Shown here one piece after another: positions 61,401 through 64,000 of a stretch of 64,000 nt of DNA. The notes beneath the pieces are model-generated. The model worked only from the letters and a program-made list of their open reading frames with translations. It was not told the origin of the DNA and ran no database searches. Each line of letters begins with the position of its first letter. Position 1 is the stretch's first letter. The position numbers and the translations under genes are program-made. The stretch lies in assembly GCA_030159075.1 (NCBI GenBank), contig BROG01000636.1:124001-188000 (forward strand). The letters run 5' to 3'. This stretch comes from Atrina japonica. Its lineage: Eukaryota > Mollusca > Bivalvia > Pterioida > Pinnidae.

Positions 61401-63776
61401 CTTCTATGTGGAGGTGAGGCCTGTATCAGAACTTCAGCAGGGCTAGCTGTTGGGCTACTTGAACTAATTGAACCTATAAAACAGAAATAAATTTTATAAA
61501 AATCTTCTGTGTAAAAAAAAGAAACAATAATGTAATGCAAAAGAAATGAAAATATCAATACTACTGAAAATTGACCTCTTTAACATAAATAATTAGTTTT
61601 GATATAACCTATAAACAAGGTGATGACCTGGATAAGAATATTCAAAATACTGAAGCAAAATTATCGATCCAGAGAGGCAGAAGAACACTAAGTATTCTAA
61701 ATGATAAATCTCTGTTCATGACATGTGCTGTGGTTTTTAAAGATAAACTTGAAGTATTGCACGCAATGGCTGTGATGGAGAATTACTAATAAAAAAACAA
61801 TTTTTTTTGTGGCCTTAACGACTTGAGATCCTAACACAAAAAACACAAGAACAGATGGTGATTTCCTGACCATTTGATATCAATACAAAAGCATCTCTGT
61901 TTATAATATAACCTCATAATTAACACTTCACATTAATATAACATTTAATAAAAATAATTACCAAGTGGAGCAAAATTCTGAAGTCCATCTGCATTGTCCG
62001 AGTCAAGTCCATTGATCTTTTTATCAGAGAGTCTTGACCTTCCATTCAGGTTATGCATGATAGTGGAGATTAGACTGGGGTTGGTGCTGATAATGCGACA
62101 GTTACAGTTCACAAGATTTCTGCAGATTACCTGTATCCCACCTGTAAAATAAGTCATAGGCTTGTGTAATCAAAGCCAGACATATCAACAAAATACAATA
62201 ACATAAGTATATATCACCACGAGCAAGCCTTTTTCAGTTTTTCAAATCCTGAATCATACTCCTTCATATTTTTTCATAAGTACTTGGTTTTGCAGAATTA
62301 ATAATCAAAGAAATGTTATACATTATAGCACAAATTAATCATGAACTTAGTTAACTAGTTCAGTCAACTGAGAAAACAACATTCAGGTAATTCAGGCATA
62401 AGTCTTCCAATTTCTATCATTGGATATTCTTCAAAGTACAACAAGAAACTGGTAAAGATGGTACGATTAAATCACCACGTTGTACTGTATAGTTGTTTAA
62501 TTTCACAAGGAGAAAATTTTTTAATGGAACTTATTCACGGGTATTAAACTTCATGCAAGATTTGTTACAAATGTCTTTCTGATACTTCATAAGCGTAAGG
62601 TATTTTATTCACAAGTATTTAATTTCACAGAATTTTCATTGACCGCGAATATAGCGAAATTATATCCCCCCGCAAATAAAAGCATCAACACAGTATTTCT
62701 CATAACAGAGCTAAACACAACAGCTAAATCAAATTGTTGATGTAGACACATATCGTTGCTTCACAGACCAGTATTCACTTCTCAATCTTCCAAAAACATT
62801 ACAGACAATACATATCAAAGAAAGTGAATTTTCATACTTACCCATTTCCAGGAAGACATTGATGACTCTAGCAGAATCCAACACCTTCAGGACGAACCAT
62901 AATAAAGGTTCTGACAGTCGGCTTACAGTATGTGATGGTGCCATTTGATAACTTCCAGATAAGTAATGGAAAATAGAGTCCAGAACAAATTTCTGATCCG
63001 AGCAGTGACGAGTTAATGTCACCAAAATTTGATAAATTCCATCCCCAACAGATATCGGCTCACTTCCTGTAAAGGTATCCTGTATGTGACTAGATGTACC
63101 TCGACTTCCTAACATCATAGCCATTGTGTTGCTGTTACAGTAACTCAAAGCTTGTATTAAGTTGCACATGATTTGCTGGTGACCTAAGATAATATCTGCA
63201 ATGTAAGTTCCTTGTGGGTCTGACTGAGTATTTAGGTTTTCAGTTTTTTGTTCATCTGTTTGTTGACTCTTCTCCTCATCAGACAATCTAATGGTGGAAG
63301 TTGGAGTAGATGTAGCTAATGCTTGAACCAGTTTTGCAGAGTCTGGTACCGGTTCTGACATACTGATACTTGTGGGCGTATGTGGTTCTGTGGTAGTTGA
63401 TGTATCCAAGCCAATAGAAACCAGTCTGGCAGTACGAACAGTATTACAGCGAGTTTGTATCAAACTGTTGATTAACCTCAACAGACTACACATCAACAAG
63501 TCACGACTGGCGTCTCCTGAGGATCGAGCATCGTTCCCTCTAAGCAAGCTTGTAAACAGTCCTCCAAAACATGATCTAGCATTGACACTGTTTTCTGAGG
63601 AACTACGACAAGATATGTGCTCCTGGCACTGTATGTGTTGATGGACCAGAGAGCTTATAGATTCAATGACACTGATAGCATTGTTGATGTCCACTTGTTC
63701 ATAAGTATTGTCTAAAATGAAGTCCAAGAACTTACACTGAGCATCTAGCGGTCCTAGTCCACAGTGAAATGCACCT
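21958..63776 (-). CDS. BIRC6: BIRC6 (BRUCE/Apollon) orthologue, C-terminal ~2,070 residues in 26 exons; 5' part outside the window
   Basis: Giant membrane-associated IAP protein and hybrid E2/E3 ubiquitin ligase; family members ubiquitinate pro-apoptotic factors and caspases and act in cytokinesis and autophagy control. Seen here: 26 minus-strand exons with consensus GT-AG borders, coding length 6,226 nt, every splice phase consistent. The 3' exons match the BIRC6 C-terminus closely, with stretches such as [85 protein letters not shown] and [14 protein letters not shown]. The UBC fold is encoded by exons 31424 to 25471 and keeps its catalytic Cys (codon 27436-27438). Vertebrate BIRC6 is near 4,850 residues, so slightly under half is present and the BIR domain is off the right edge. 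Some central exon borders rest on phase and splice consensus only. The introns are large and repeat-rich. Confidence 0.95.
22784..23022 (-). mobile_element. tRNA-derived SINE with 13-bp target-site duplication
   Basis: On the minus strand the head has a tRNA-like A box (TGGCCGAGTGGTTAGAGC, 22995-23012) and B box (GGTTCGAATCCC, 22950-22961), followed by a conserved body. TCAAGGGATTGGA occurs at 22771-22783 and 23023-23035 as the target duplication. The body resembles widespread molluscan V-type (RUDI-like) SINEs; the family name is inference. Confidence 0.88.
23140..23865. repeat. Tandem array of ~150-bp units, 4-5 copies
   Basis: Units share AAGATGGCCACCTGGCAGCC, AATGTACACTGCACAACTAG, TATGTCAAATTT and CCCTTCAGTACTTTCTGAGA. 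Spacing is about 145-160 bp with one truncated unit. It resembles a repeat common in molluscan genomes. Confidence 0.88.
24260..24930. repeat. Dispersed repeat, copy 1
   Basis: Matches 28832-28985 and 30425-30930 in the same order and orientation (GAAATGGGTTGTT, AAAATAGCCATG, GAACATATACTCT, AAAGTTTAGGTT, TGTGATAATTGTT). A 42-base poly(A) at 24376 sits inside this copy and not in the other. Confidence 0.75.
24376..24417. repeat. Poly(A) tract
   Basis: About 42 consecutive A followed by AATAATAATA. Confidence 0.95.
25471..25794 (-). CDS. BIRC6: BIRC6 exon (324 nt), C-terminal UBC and conserved tail
   Basis: Encodes [53 protein letters not shown] and [19 protein letters not shown], ending STLALK at a GTAAGT donor. 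This is the most conserved part of the gene. Acceptor TTGTTTTTAG, phase 0. Confidence 0.97.
25911..26090. mobile_element. Short Tc1/pogo-type MITE, degenerate copy
   Basis: Begins TACAGTAAAAACCTGCTATA and carries the GACCACCT and TATAAAGGCCAGTTTT motifs shared with 38866-39049 and 58056-58228. Its right end is degenerate. Confidence 0.6.
26735..27290. repeat. Imperfect direct repeats in a BIRC6 intron
   Basis: The segment CAGATGACCTAAATTACATT with TTATCC and CAATCAAGGT recurs about 107 bases on (near 27101 and 27207), and a third, weaker version lies near 26760. Confidence 0.6.
27364..27441 (-). CDS. BIRC6: BIRC6 exon (78 nt) with the UBC catalytic cysteine
   Basis: Encodes 26 residues, [18 protein letters not shown] then AQTSSFLQ. 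The Cys at codon 27436-27438 follows NDGK-V from the previous exon and matches the thioester-forming cysteine of E2 enzymes and BIRC6. [15 protein letters not shown] is typical of the BIRC6/UBE2O branch. Acceptor GTTTATAG, donor GTAAAT. Confidence 0.97.
27442..28656 (-). other. BIRC6 intron, no recognised element
   Basis: AT-rich intron between the UBC exons. It includes a run of ten G near 28360. Nothing else identified. Confidence 0.5.
28657..28818 (-). CDS. BIRC6: BIRC6 exon (162 nt), central UBC domain
   Basis: Encodes 54 residues from [20 protein letters not shown] through [19 protein letters not shown] to [11 protein letters not shown]. The YFPxxYPxxPP element and the NPNLYxxGK approach to the active site are standard E2 features. 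Acceptor TATTTCAG, donor GTATGA, phase 0 both ends. Confidence 0.97.
28992..29592. mobile_element. MITE, ~600 bp, in a BIRC6 intron
   Basis: TTTAAAGCCACATTCC at 28992-29007 is inverted as GGAATGTGACTTTAAA at 29577-29592, 15 of 16 matching. No coding capacity. A related end fragment (TTTAAAGTCAAATTC) is near 58749. Confidence 0.75.
29593..30324. mobile_element. Non-autonomous inverted-repeat element, truncated inverted copy
   Basis: Inverted relative to 17400-18683. Its end near 30324 (CAGCTTATATCACTTTAA) matches the other copy's left end. It carries an exact 80-bp tandem duplication at 29852-30011. Confidence 0.75.
29852..30011. repeat. Exact 80-bp tandem duplication
   Basis: 29852-29931 and 29932-30011 are identical over all 80 bases (start TTACATAATACATTTACTTT, end TATAAGCCGAC), so the event is recent or is an assembly duplication. 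Confidence 0.95.
31210..31424 (-). CDS. BIRC6: BIRC6 exon (215 nt), N-terminal part of the UBC domain
   Basis: Encodes [20 protein letters not shown], then [19 protein letters not shown] and [16 protein letters not shown], close to the N-terminal helix and first strand of the BIRC6 E2 fold. Acceptor ATATTTCAG, donor GTAAGT, ends at phase 0. Confidence 0.95.
31709..31804. repeat. (TA)n(CA)n microsatellite in a BIRC6 intron
   Basis: About 60 bases TA, then CATA and about 20 bases CA, then TA. Confidence 0.95.
32290..32397 (-). CDS. BIRC6: BIRC6 exon (108 nt), just before the UBC domain
   Basis: Encodes [20 protein letters not shown] and [13 protein letters not shown]. Acceptor TTATTTTCAG, donor GTATGT. 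Its last base completes an Asp codon giving LQFDTYEF across the junction, as expected for this conserved segment. Confidence 0.9.
32590..33260. repeat. 21-bp minisatellite, about 30 units
   Basis: Consensus near ATCACCAGGGACCTCAGTATT with variants. Because the period is a multiple of three, it leaves a 257-codon frame open on the plus strand, which is not a gene. Confidence 0.92.
33265..34320. other. Non-repetitive block between two parts of the 21-bp array
   Basis: AT-rich sequence starting TTTTCAAATGAGGAGTCCAT, with no gene recognised. It is the template-like partner of the mosaic block at 34720-35800. Confidence 0.7.
34325..34600. repeat. 21-bp minisatellite, second part
   Basis: The same unit as 32590-33260 (ATCACCAGGGACCTTGGTATT) resumes here for about 12 copies. 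Confidence 0.85.
34720..36120. repeat. Mosaic copy of the preceding block interleaved with 26-bp minisatellite motifs
   Basis: Collinear landmarks match 33268-34700: ACACCAGCGCCATTTTT, TTCTTGAACCCTCAGAGTTC, GATTAAAGGTTTATAAG, TCTATAAATTGAAATACAAT, CCACTAGGAT...TAGATCTT, CAAACGGTCCAAAAGCTTGA. Between landmarks the sequence switches to pieces of GACATTACAATGTGAACACC plus CTCCAG. Confidence 0.8.
36121..37205. repeat. 26-bp minisatellite, about 40 units
   Basis: Unit GACATTACAATGTGAACACC plus CTCCAG, with GTG/GAG and CCAG/CCGG variants. It runs to within about 20 bases of the BIRC6 exon at 37222. A small mosaic interruption is at about 36285-36350. Confidence 0.95.
37222..37358 (-). CDS. BIRC6: BIRC6 exon (137 nt)
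   Basis: Encodes a Gly/Glu-rich start ([15 protein letters not shown]) and then [20 protein letters not shown]. Acceptor GTGTGCAG, donor GTAAGT. The following intron is filled with the 26-bp and 21-bp minisatellites. Confidence 0.85.
37958..38316 (-). CDS. BIRC6: BIRC6 exon (359 nt)
   Basis: Encodes [40 protein letters not shown] and [20 protein letters not shown], ending in a region that reads [12 protein letters not shown]. Acceptor CATTGCAG, donor GTAAGT, two bases left that complete a Lys codon in the next exon. Confidence 0.9.
38438..38638 (-). CDS. BIRC6: BIRC6 exon (201 nt)
   Basis: Encodes [40 protein letters not shown] and [18 protein letters not shown]. Acceptor GATTGTAG, donor GTTAGC, phase 0 at both ends. 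Confidence 0.85.
38866..39049. mobile_element. Tc1/pogo-type MITE with perfect 13-bp ends
   Basis: TACAGTAAAACTT at 38866-38878 and AAGTTTTACTGTA at 39037-39049, with TA at both ends as target duplication. The interior has the GACCACCT and TATAAAGAC motifs shared with copies at 25911-26090 and 58056-58228. Confidence 0.85.
39213..39690. repeat. Direct duplication (~125 bp) flanking an AT-rich insert
   Basis: 39213-39334 and 39560-39688 share GTTATGAAGGTGACTGCT, AAGGAAAA and AGGGAACTGCTTAATAAAGG. The intervening 39335-39555 contains the unrelated TTAGCGC-bearing sequence. Confidence 0.75.
39797..39833. repeat. (AC)n microsatellite
   Basis: About 37 bases of AC with one interruption. Confidence 0.9.
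40148..40362 (-). CDS. BIRC6: BIRC6 exon (215 nt)
   Basis: Encodes [39 protein letters not shown] and [20 protein letters not shown]. Acceptor TTTCTTTCCAG, donor GTTGGT, which is weaker than the others but required by phase. Helical repeat character. Confidence 0.8.
40668..40872 (-). CDS. BIRC6: BIRC6 exon (205 nt)
   Basis: Encodes [20 protein letters not shown] and [20 protein letters not shown], then [15 protein letters not shown]. Acceptor GTTTTGTAG, donor GTATGT, one base carried over. Confidence 0.85.
41581..41837 (-). CDS. BIRC6: BIRC6 exon (257 nt)
   Basis: Encodes [20 protein letters not shown], then a helical [20 protein letters not shown] and [15 protein letters not shown]. Acceptor TTTTATTAG, donor GTATGT. 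Phase 0 at its end. Confidence 0.85.
41947..42432. repeat. 24-bp minisatellite, about 20 units
   Basis: Unit CTAGTGTGACCTGGCACCAA plus CATC. In the BIRC6 sense direction it stays open as repeats of MLVPGHTR, ending at the TAG of the next exon's acceptor. It is intronic by the exon phases. Confidence 0.95.
42747..42887 (-). CDS. BIRC6: BIRC6 exon (141 nt)
   Basis: Encodes [20 protein letters not shown] and [18 protein letters not shown]. Acceptor CTGTTTCAG, donor GTAAGT. Lies between two minisatellite arrays, 51-bp upstream and 24-bp downstream. Confidence 0.8.
42930..44055. repeat. 51-bp minisatellite, about 22 units
   Basis: Unit contains AAAATATCAGAAAAGTAACT, AGTCTTAAAATACACAATAG and TATAGAAATT. 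Being 17 codons long, it leaves long frames open on both strands (up to 343 codons) that are not genes. Confidence 0.95.
44298..44793. mobile_element. Candidate mariner-type MITE, imperfect ends
   Basis: AGTCGAACCTTGTTATCTCA near 44298 is imperfectly inverted as CATAATGAGTTTTGACTATA near 44774-44793. No coding capacity. Confidence 0.5.
45025..45130 (+). mobile_element. tRNA-derived SINE head fragment
   Basis: GGGGCATCTGTGGCCGAGTG gives an A-box-like head, and CAGGTTTGAGCACC at about 45093 is B-box-like. It is shorter and more diverged than the 22784 copy and in the opposite orientation. Confidence 0.65.
45225..45325. repeat. 34-bp tandem repeat, three copies
   Basis: AAGAACAGACTTCAACAATT recurs at 34-base spacing (AGAACAGAC at 45228, 45262, 45296). 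Confidence 0.9.
45390..45548 (-). CDS. BIRC6: BIRC6 exon (159 nt), basic linker; acceptor ambiguous by 6 nt
   Basis: Encodes [20 protein letters not shown], then [15 protein letters not shown] and SLYHNQMPS. Donor GTGAGT. Two AGs six bases apart (exon start 45548 or 45554) both keep frame, so the start is uncertain by two residues. The highly charged, Pro-rich start looks like a disordered linker. Confidence 0.7.
45960..47099. repeat. Dispersed repeat with an internal ~500-bp duplication
   Basis: 46076-46570 and 46590-47070 match (AGGGGAGATAAT, GAGGAAATCATG, AATATTCCG, GCAGTTCTGGAGAAGAAT). It ends with GCCCCTCAGGTGAGCTA, whose inverse resembles the TAGGCTCATCTGG at 46025, a terminal pattern common in molluscan repeats. 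Confidence 0.7.
47291..47454. mobile_element. 164-bp MITE
   Basis: TGACCTATCGCCAAGTATCT at 47291 is inverted as CTGGCATTTGCCGATAGGTC ending near 47454; 19 of 24 terminal bases match. The interior has two GTGAYGTCATAAT motifs. Confidence 0.75.
47465..48600. repeat. ~92-bp minisatellite, about 12 units
   Basis: Units share AACATTGATCACTTGTTAGG, GTCCTCTATATAATCAACAT, CCCCCTATATAAATGATCAA and ATACTAGTATAGGA. Unit starts are spaced 92-93 bases. Confidence 0.93.
48642..48755 (-). CDS. BIRC6: BIRC6 exon (114 nt)
   Basis: Encodes [20 protein letters not shown] and [14 protein letters not shown]. Acceptor CTTGCAG, donor GTATGT. Flanked on the downstream side by a ~1.1-kb array of ~92-bp repeats. Confidence 0.75.
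49549..50210 (+). pseudogene. Decayed mariner-like transposase, 5' two thirds, in a BIRC6 intron
   Basis: Reads from [14 protein letters not shown] through a mariner paired-like DNA-binding region ([50 protein letters not shown]) to the start of the catalytic domain ([25 protein letters not shown]). It is broken by an in-frame stop near 49627, several frame changes and further stops, and the second and third catalytic Asp motifs are not seen. No terminal inverted repeats were found. Opposite orientation to BIRC6. Confidence 0.85.
50293..50532 (-). CDS. BIRC6: BIRC6 exon (240 nt)
   Basis: Encodes [20 protein letters not shown] and [11 protein letters not shown], a basic Asn/Ser/Arg/His-rich loop, then [17 protein letters not shown]. 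Acceptor ATTACAG, donor GTAAGT. It completes an Asp codon with the next exon. Confidence 0.85.
50533..52495 (-). other. BIRC6 intron with a diverged SINE
   Basis: Apart from the SINE at 52035-52245, no element or exon was recognised. The sequence is AT-rich. Confidence 0.5.
52035..52245 (-). mobile_element. tRNA-derived SINE, degenerate copy
   Basis: Same body as 22784-23022 (GGTGGAAG, CCTTCCACAAG, AACTGGCAAAC). The minus-strand head has an A-box-like TGGCTGAGTGGTTAGAAC at 52213-52230. It is clearly more diverged. Confidence 0.75.
52496..52643 (-). CDS. BIRC6: BIRC6 exon (148 nt)
   Basis: Encodes [20 protein letters not shown] and [20 protein letters not shown], an amphipathic helical repeat. 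Acceptor ATTTCAG, donor GTAACA. Phase 0 in, one base out. Confidence 0.85.
52987..53066 (-). repeat. Duplicate of the end of a BIRC6 exon with its splice donor
   Basis: The bases from CCAGTGCAAACATCAGCGCT through the CATGAG|GTAAGA donor match the end of exon 53100-53293 nearly perfectly. It lies in the intron just downstream of that exon. Confidence 0.88.
53100..53293 (-). CDS. BIRC6: BIRC6 exon (194 nt); its 3' end is duplicated downstream
   Basis: Encodes [20 protein letters not shown] and [18 protein letters not shown], ending RNTRMHE at a GTAAGA donor. The last ~55 coding bases plus the donor recur in the intron at about 52987-53066. Phase agrees with both neighbours when this upstream donor is used. 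Confidence 0.85.
53370..53590 (+). mobile_element. SINE (tRNA-derived, 5'-truncated)
   Basis: A B-box-like CCAGGTTTGATCCTCG is followed by a body with ATGGGTTTTCTCTGGGTACT, CCTCCCACAGCAAG, ACGCCAACATC and AACGAGAGACATTTATATAA, a body type often seen in molluscan SINEs. A second family, distinct from the 22784 copy. Confidence 0.7.
53943..54514 (-). CDS. BIRC6: BIRC6 exon (572 nt)
   Basis: Encodes [20 protein letters not shown] and the hydrophobic [20 protein letters not shown], then a polar linker around [12 protein letters not shown] and a second helical part with [18 protein letters not shown]. Acceptor TTTTTCAG, donor GTAAGT. Confidence 0.85.
54842..54896. repeat. Subterminal inverted repeat of the piggyBac element
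   Basis: CTATTGTCGCGTT at 54845-54857 and AACGCGACAATTG at 54882-54894 are inverted with one mismatch, separated by 24 bases just inside the left TIR. Many piggyBac elements need subterminal inverted repeats for transposase binding; that role here is inferred. Confidence 0.7.
55083..56873 (+). CDS. piggyBac-family transposase (PGBD4-like), intact, 596 aa
   Basis: Cut-and-paste DDD transposase acting at TTAA sites. The start at 55083 is chosen because an acidic [18 protein letters not shown] leader typical of the family begins there; an in-frame ATG at 55017 would add 22 residues. Order: acidic N-terminus (1-95), DDE_Tnp_1_7 domain with catalytic D232 in [15 protein letters not shown]321 in [13 protein letters not shown] and D427 in [12 protein letters not shown], a basic linker (KRGRKIV, AKRQRP), then a C-terminal Cys/His zinc-binding domain ([25 protein letters not shown]). 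The Asp spacing is like that of the Trichoplusia enzyme. No stops or frameshifts, so it may be functional; activity is inference. Confidence 0.95.
   Translation: MAEDEFDSDYENEIRQIFEDDSDSDDFEGFDIDDIQSDLHVRGEIEMENTLQDKEFDADIELNWARVDEDPIHHPFTSEAKLNIDIAEDAEPIDYFNSFFEQNMWDTIAEETNKYAERKKTGANLKTNSRLAKWVAVTVDELKVFFALCIVMGIVQKDDIEMYWTTQVEICTPYFGERMSKDRFLAILSNLHVADNENEDGHDPLFKLRNFISMCQNKFVDVYTPERDLSFDEATCPWKGRLRFKVYNPAKPDKFGIKLYSLNEAKSGYCIGFDVYVGSSPVITFSELVNVNQDCNNTTKIVVGMLAKCGLLDSGYHVYMDNYYTSPELFDELDFHNTYACGTVRQNRKEYPTALKQKKPKMKKGDVLFRRRSNLLAVKFHDKRDVNMLTTIHSAKLAVLDKTDASGEPVIKPTCIVDYCSLMGGVDLGDQFMKNYSVLRRTVKWWKKLFFFMFNLILTNSYALYRKYGVKGMTHQQYRLCIARALIDSATDAPRPQKRGRKIVNTNDNDRLTQRHFPAFNLAKPGAKRQRPARDCFACNQSVSKRDGFKRNQSTFHCPQCNVVLCVPRCFEIFHTYKNYKQILTNGQTNAFASDE
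57501..57728 (-). CDS. BIRC6: BIRC6 exon (228 nt), its donor next to the piggyBac insertion
   Basis: Encodes [20 protein letters not shown] through [11 protein letters not shown]. Acceptor TTTTATGCAG, donor GTAAGG. Only 19 bases of intron separate this exon from the TTAA of the piggyBac element that fills most of the following intron. Two bases are left and complete a codon in the next exon. Confidence 0.85.
58056..58228. mobile_element. Tc1/pogo-type MITE, inverted copy
   Basis: Inverted relative to 38866-39049. It ends CAGGTTTTACTG and has AGGTGGTC and TGGTCTTTATACACAGG motifs. Confidence 0.7.
58544..58649 (-). CDS. BIRC6: BIRC6 exon (106 nt), too short to show as a long open frame
   Basis: Encodes [18 protein letters not shown] and [17 protein letters not shown]. 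Acceptor TTGTACAG, donor GTATCC. It joins the next exon as [11 protein letters not shown] in perfect phase, which is the main support for it. Confidence 0.75.
58826..59592. mobile_element. TA-flanked inverted-repeat element, ~765 bp
   Basis: TACAGTTCACCCTCGATATA at 58826-58845 is imperfectly inverted as TATAACGTGATTGAACTGTA at 59573-59592, with TA at both ends. Its interior (TTCGAGTTATCTCCCTTTGT) is shared with 30865-30890 of the dispersed repeat. Confidence 0.65.
59743..59993 (-). CDS. BIRC6: BIRC6 exon (251 nt)
   Basis: Encodes [20 protein letters not shown], an Ala-rich stretch, then [20 protein letters not shown], a helical armadillo-like pattern. Acceptor TTTACAG, donor GTAAGT, phases consistent. 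Confidence 0.8.
60516..60792 (-). CDS. BIRC6: BIRC6 exon (277 nt)
   Basis: Encodes [20 protein letters not shown] through NEDFVSKSG, continuing the beta-rich segment and then [20 protein letters not shown]. Acceptor ATTACAG, donor GTAAGA; two bases are carried into the next exon and complete a Gly codon. Confidence 0.8.
61273..61473 (-). CDS. BIRC6: BIRC6 exon (201 nt), beta-rich segment
   Basis: Encodes [17 protein letters not shown] followed by [18 protein letters not shown] and [11 protein letters not shown]. The alternating hydrophobic pattern suggests beta strands of a sandwich-type domain; this is inference from pattern only. Acceptor TTTATAG, donor GTAAGT, phases agree with both neighbours. 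Confidence 0.8.
61962..62141 (-). CDS. BIRC6: BIRC6 exon (180 nt)
   Basis: Encodes about 60 residues, [18 protein letters not shown] through [10 protein letters not shown]. The acceptor is TTTTACAG and the donor GTAATT. It takes one base from the upstream exon and passes one on, matching both neighbours. Confidence 0.8.
62842..63776 (-). CDS. BIRC6: BIRC6 exon (first exon seen in the window, 935 nt)
   Basis: Opens after a TTACAG acceptor with [20 protein letters not shown] and ends FLEMG before a GTAAGT donor. It starts one base into a codon and leaves one base. Two helical, leucine-rich ends flank a Ser/Thr/Glu/Gln-rich, probably disordered stretch (around [12 protein letters not shown] and [12 protein letters not shown]). 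The long-helix character suits the armadillo-like body of BIRC6. Upstream exons lie beyond the window or were not recognised in the last 220 bases. Confidence 0.85.
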
Positions 63777-64000
63777 CTGTAAGTAAAATGAGAAGCTGGA
63801 AATCTTACAATCAACATGTATCATTGAGTTTGATGTCAACATGTGTTAAATTGTATGTCTGATGTGACCAAACTGCTCACATAAGTTAACAGTTGGGCCA
63901 TCAAATGCAGAGTGCAAATTCAAAAACAAATGTTAAACACTTATTTGCTATAAATCCTATCAGTATATTCAATAGTTAACAAGTTTTTAAATTGTTTATG
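63777..64000 (-). other. BIRC6 intron at the window edge
   Basis: Follows the acceptor of the exon starting at 63776. No further exon recognised before the window ends. Confidence 0.6.

Overview
This is an AT-rich eukaryotic genomic window with spliced genes, many microsatellites and minisatellites, tRNA-derived SINEs and short inverted-repeat DNA transposons. The repeat mix and the protein sequences suggest a lophotrochozoan invertebrate, most likely a mollusc and possibly a bivalve. No sequence here proves the species. Both host genes that can be supported are on the minus strand.

Right two thirds (about 21.9-63.8 kb): the 3' part of a BIRC6 (BRUCE/Apollon) orthologue. BIRC6 is a giant inhibitor-of-apoptosis protein and hybrid E2/E3 ubiquitin ligase. 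I could place 26 coding exons with GT-AG boundaries, and their reading phases join without a break into about 2,070 C-terminal residues. The last five exons (31.4-22.0 kb) carry the ubiquitin-conjugating (UBC) domain with its catalytic cysteine and the conserved C-terminal tail. The N-terminal half, which holds the BIR domain in known family members, lies beyond position 64000. The introns hold a structurally complete piggyBac transposon (54820-57481) with an intact transposase, a decayed mariner copy (about 49.55-50.2 kb), SINEs, nested short inverted-repeat elements and large minisatellites with units of 21, 24, 26, 51 and about 92 bp.

Middle (11.7-14.2 kb): a two-exon gene for an SR-type RNA-binding protein. 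It has one RRM, an Arg/Ser-rich stretch and a Pro/Arg-rich tail. The apparent stop of the long exon lies across a splice donor, and the last 26 codons (stop included) are in a small exon at 11678-11756.

Left end (1-11.6 kb) and 14.3-21.9 kb: no host gene was recognised. These parts hold a composite foldback repeat (about 0.2-3.6 kb), a decayed Gag/ORF1-like zinc-knuckle and coiled-coil reading frame with two in-frame stops (4116-5228), two copies of a short inverted-repeat element, a degenerate AACAAA-rich tandem array (8.6-9.7 kb) and an 83-bp tandem repeat (21.2-21.6 kb).

The most notable points are the intact piggyBac ending 19 bp from a BIRC6 splice donor, the 34.7-36.4 kb mosaic in which a collinear copy of a neighbouring block is interleaved with minisatellite motifs (an unusual conversion product or an assembly artefact), and a tandem duplication of the end of one BIRC6 exon together with its splice donor.
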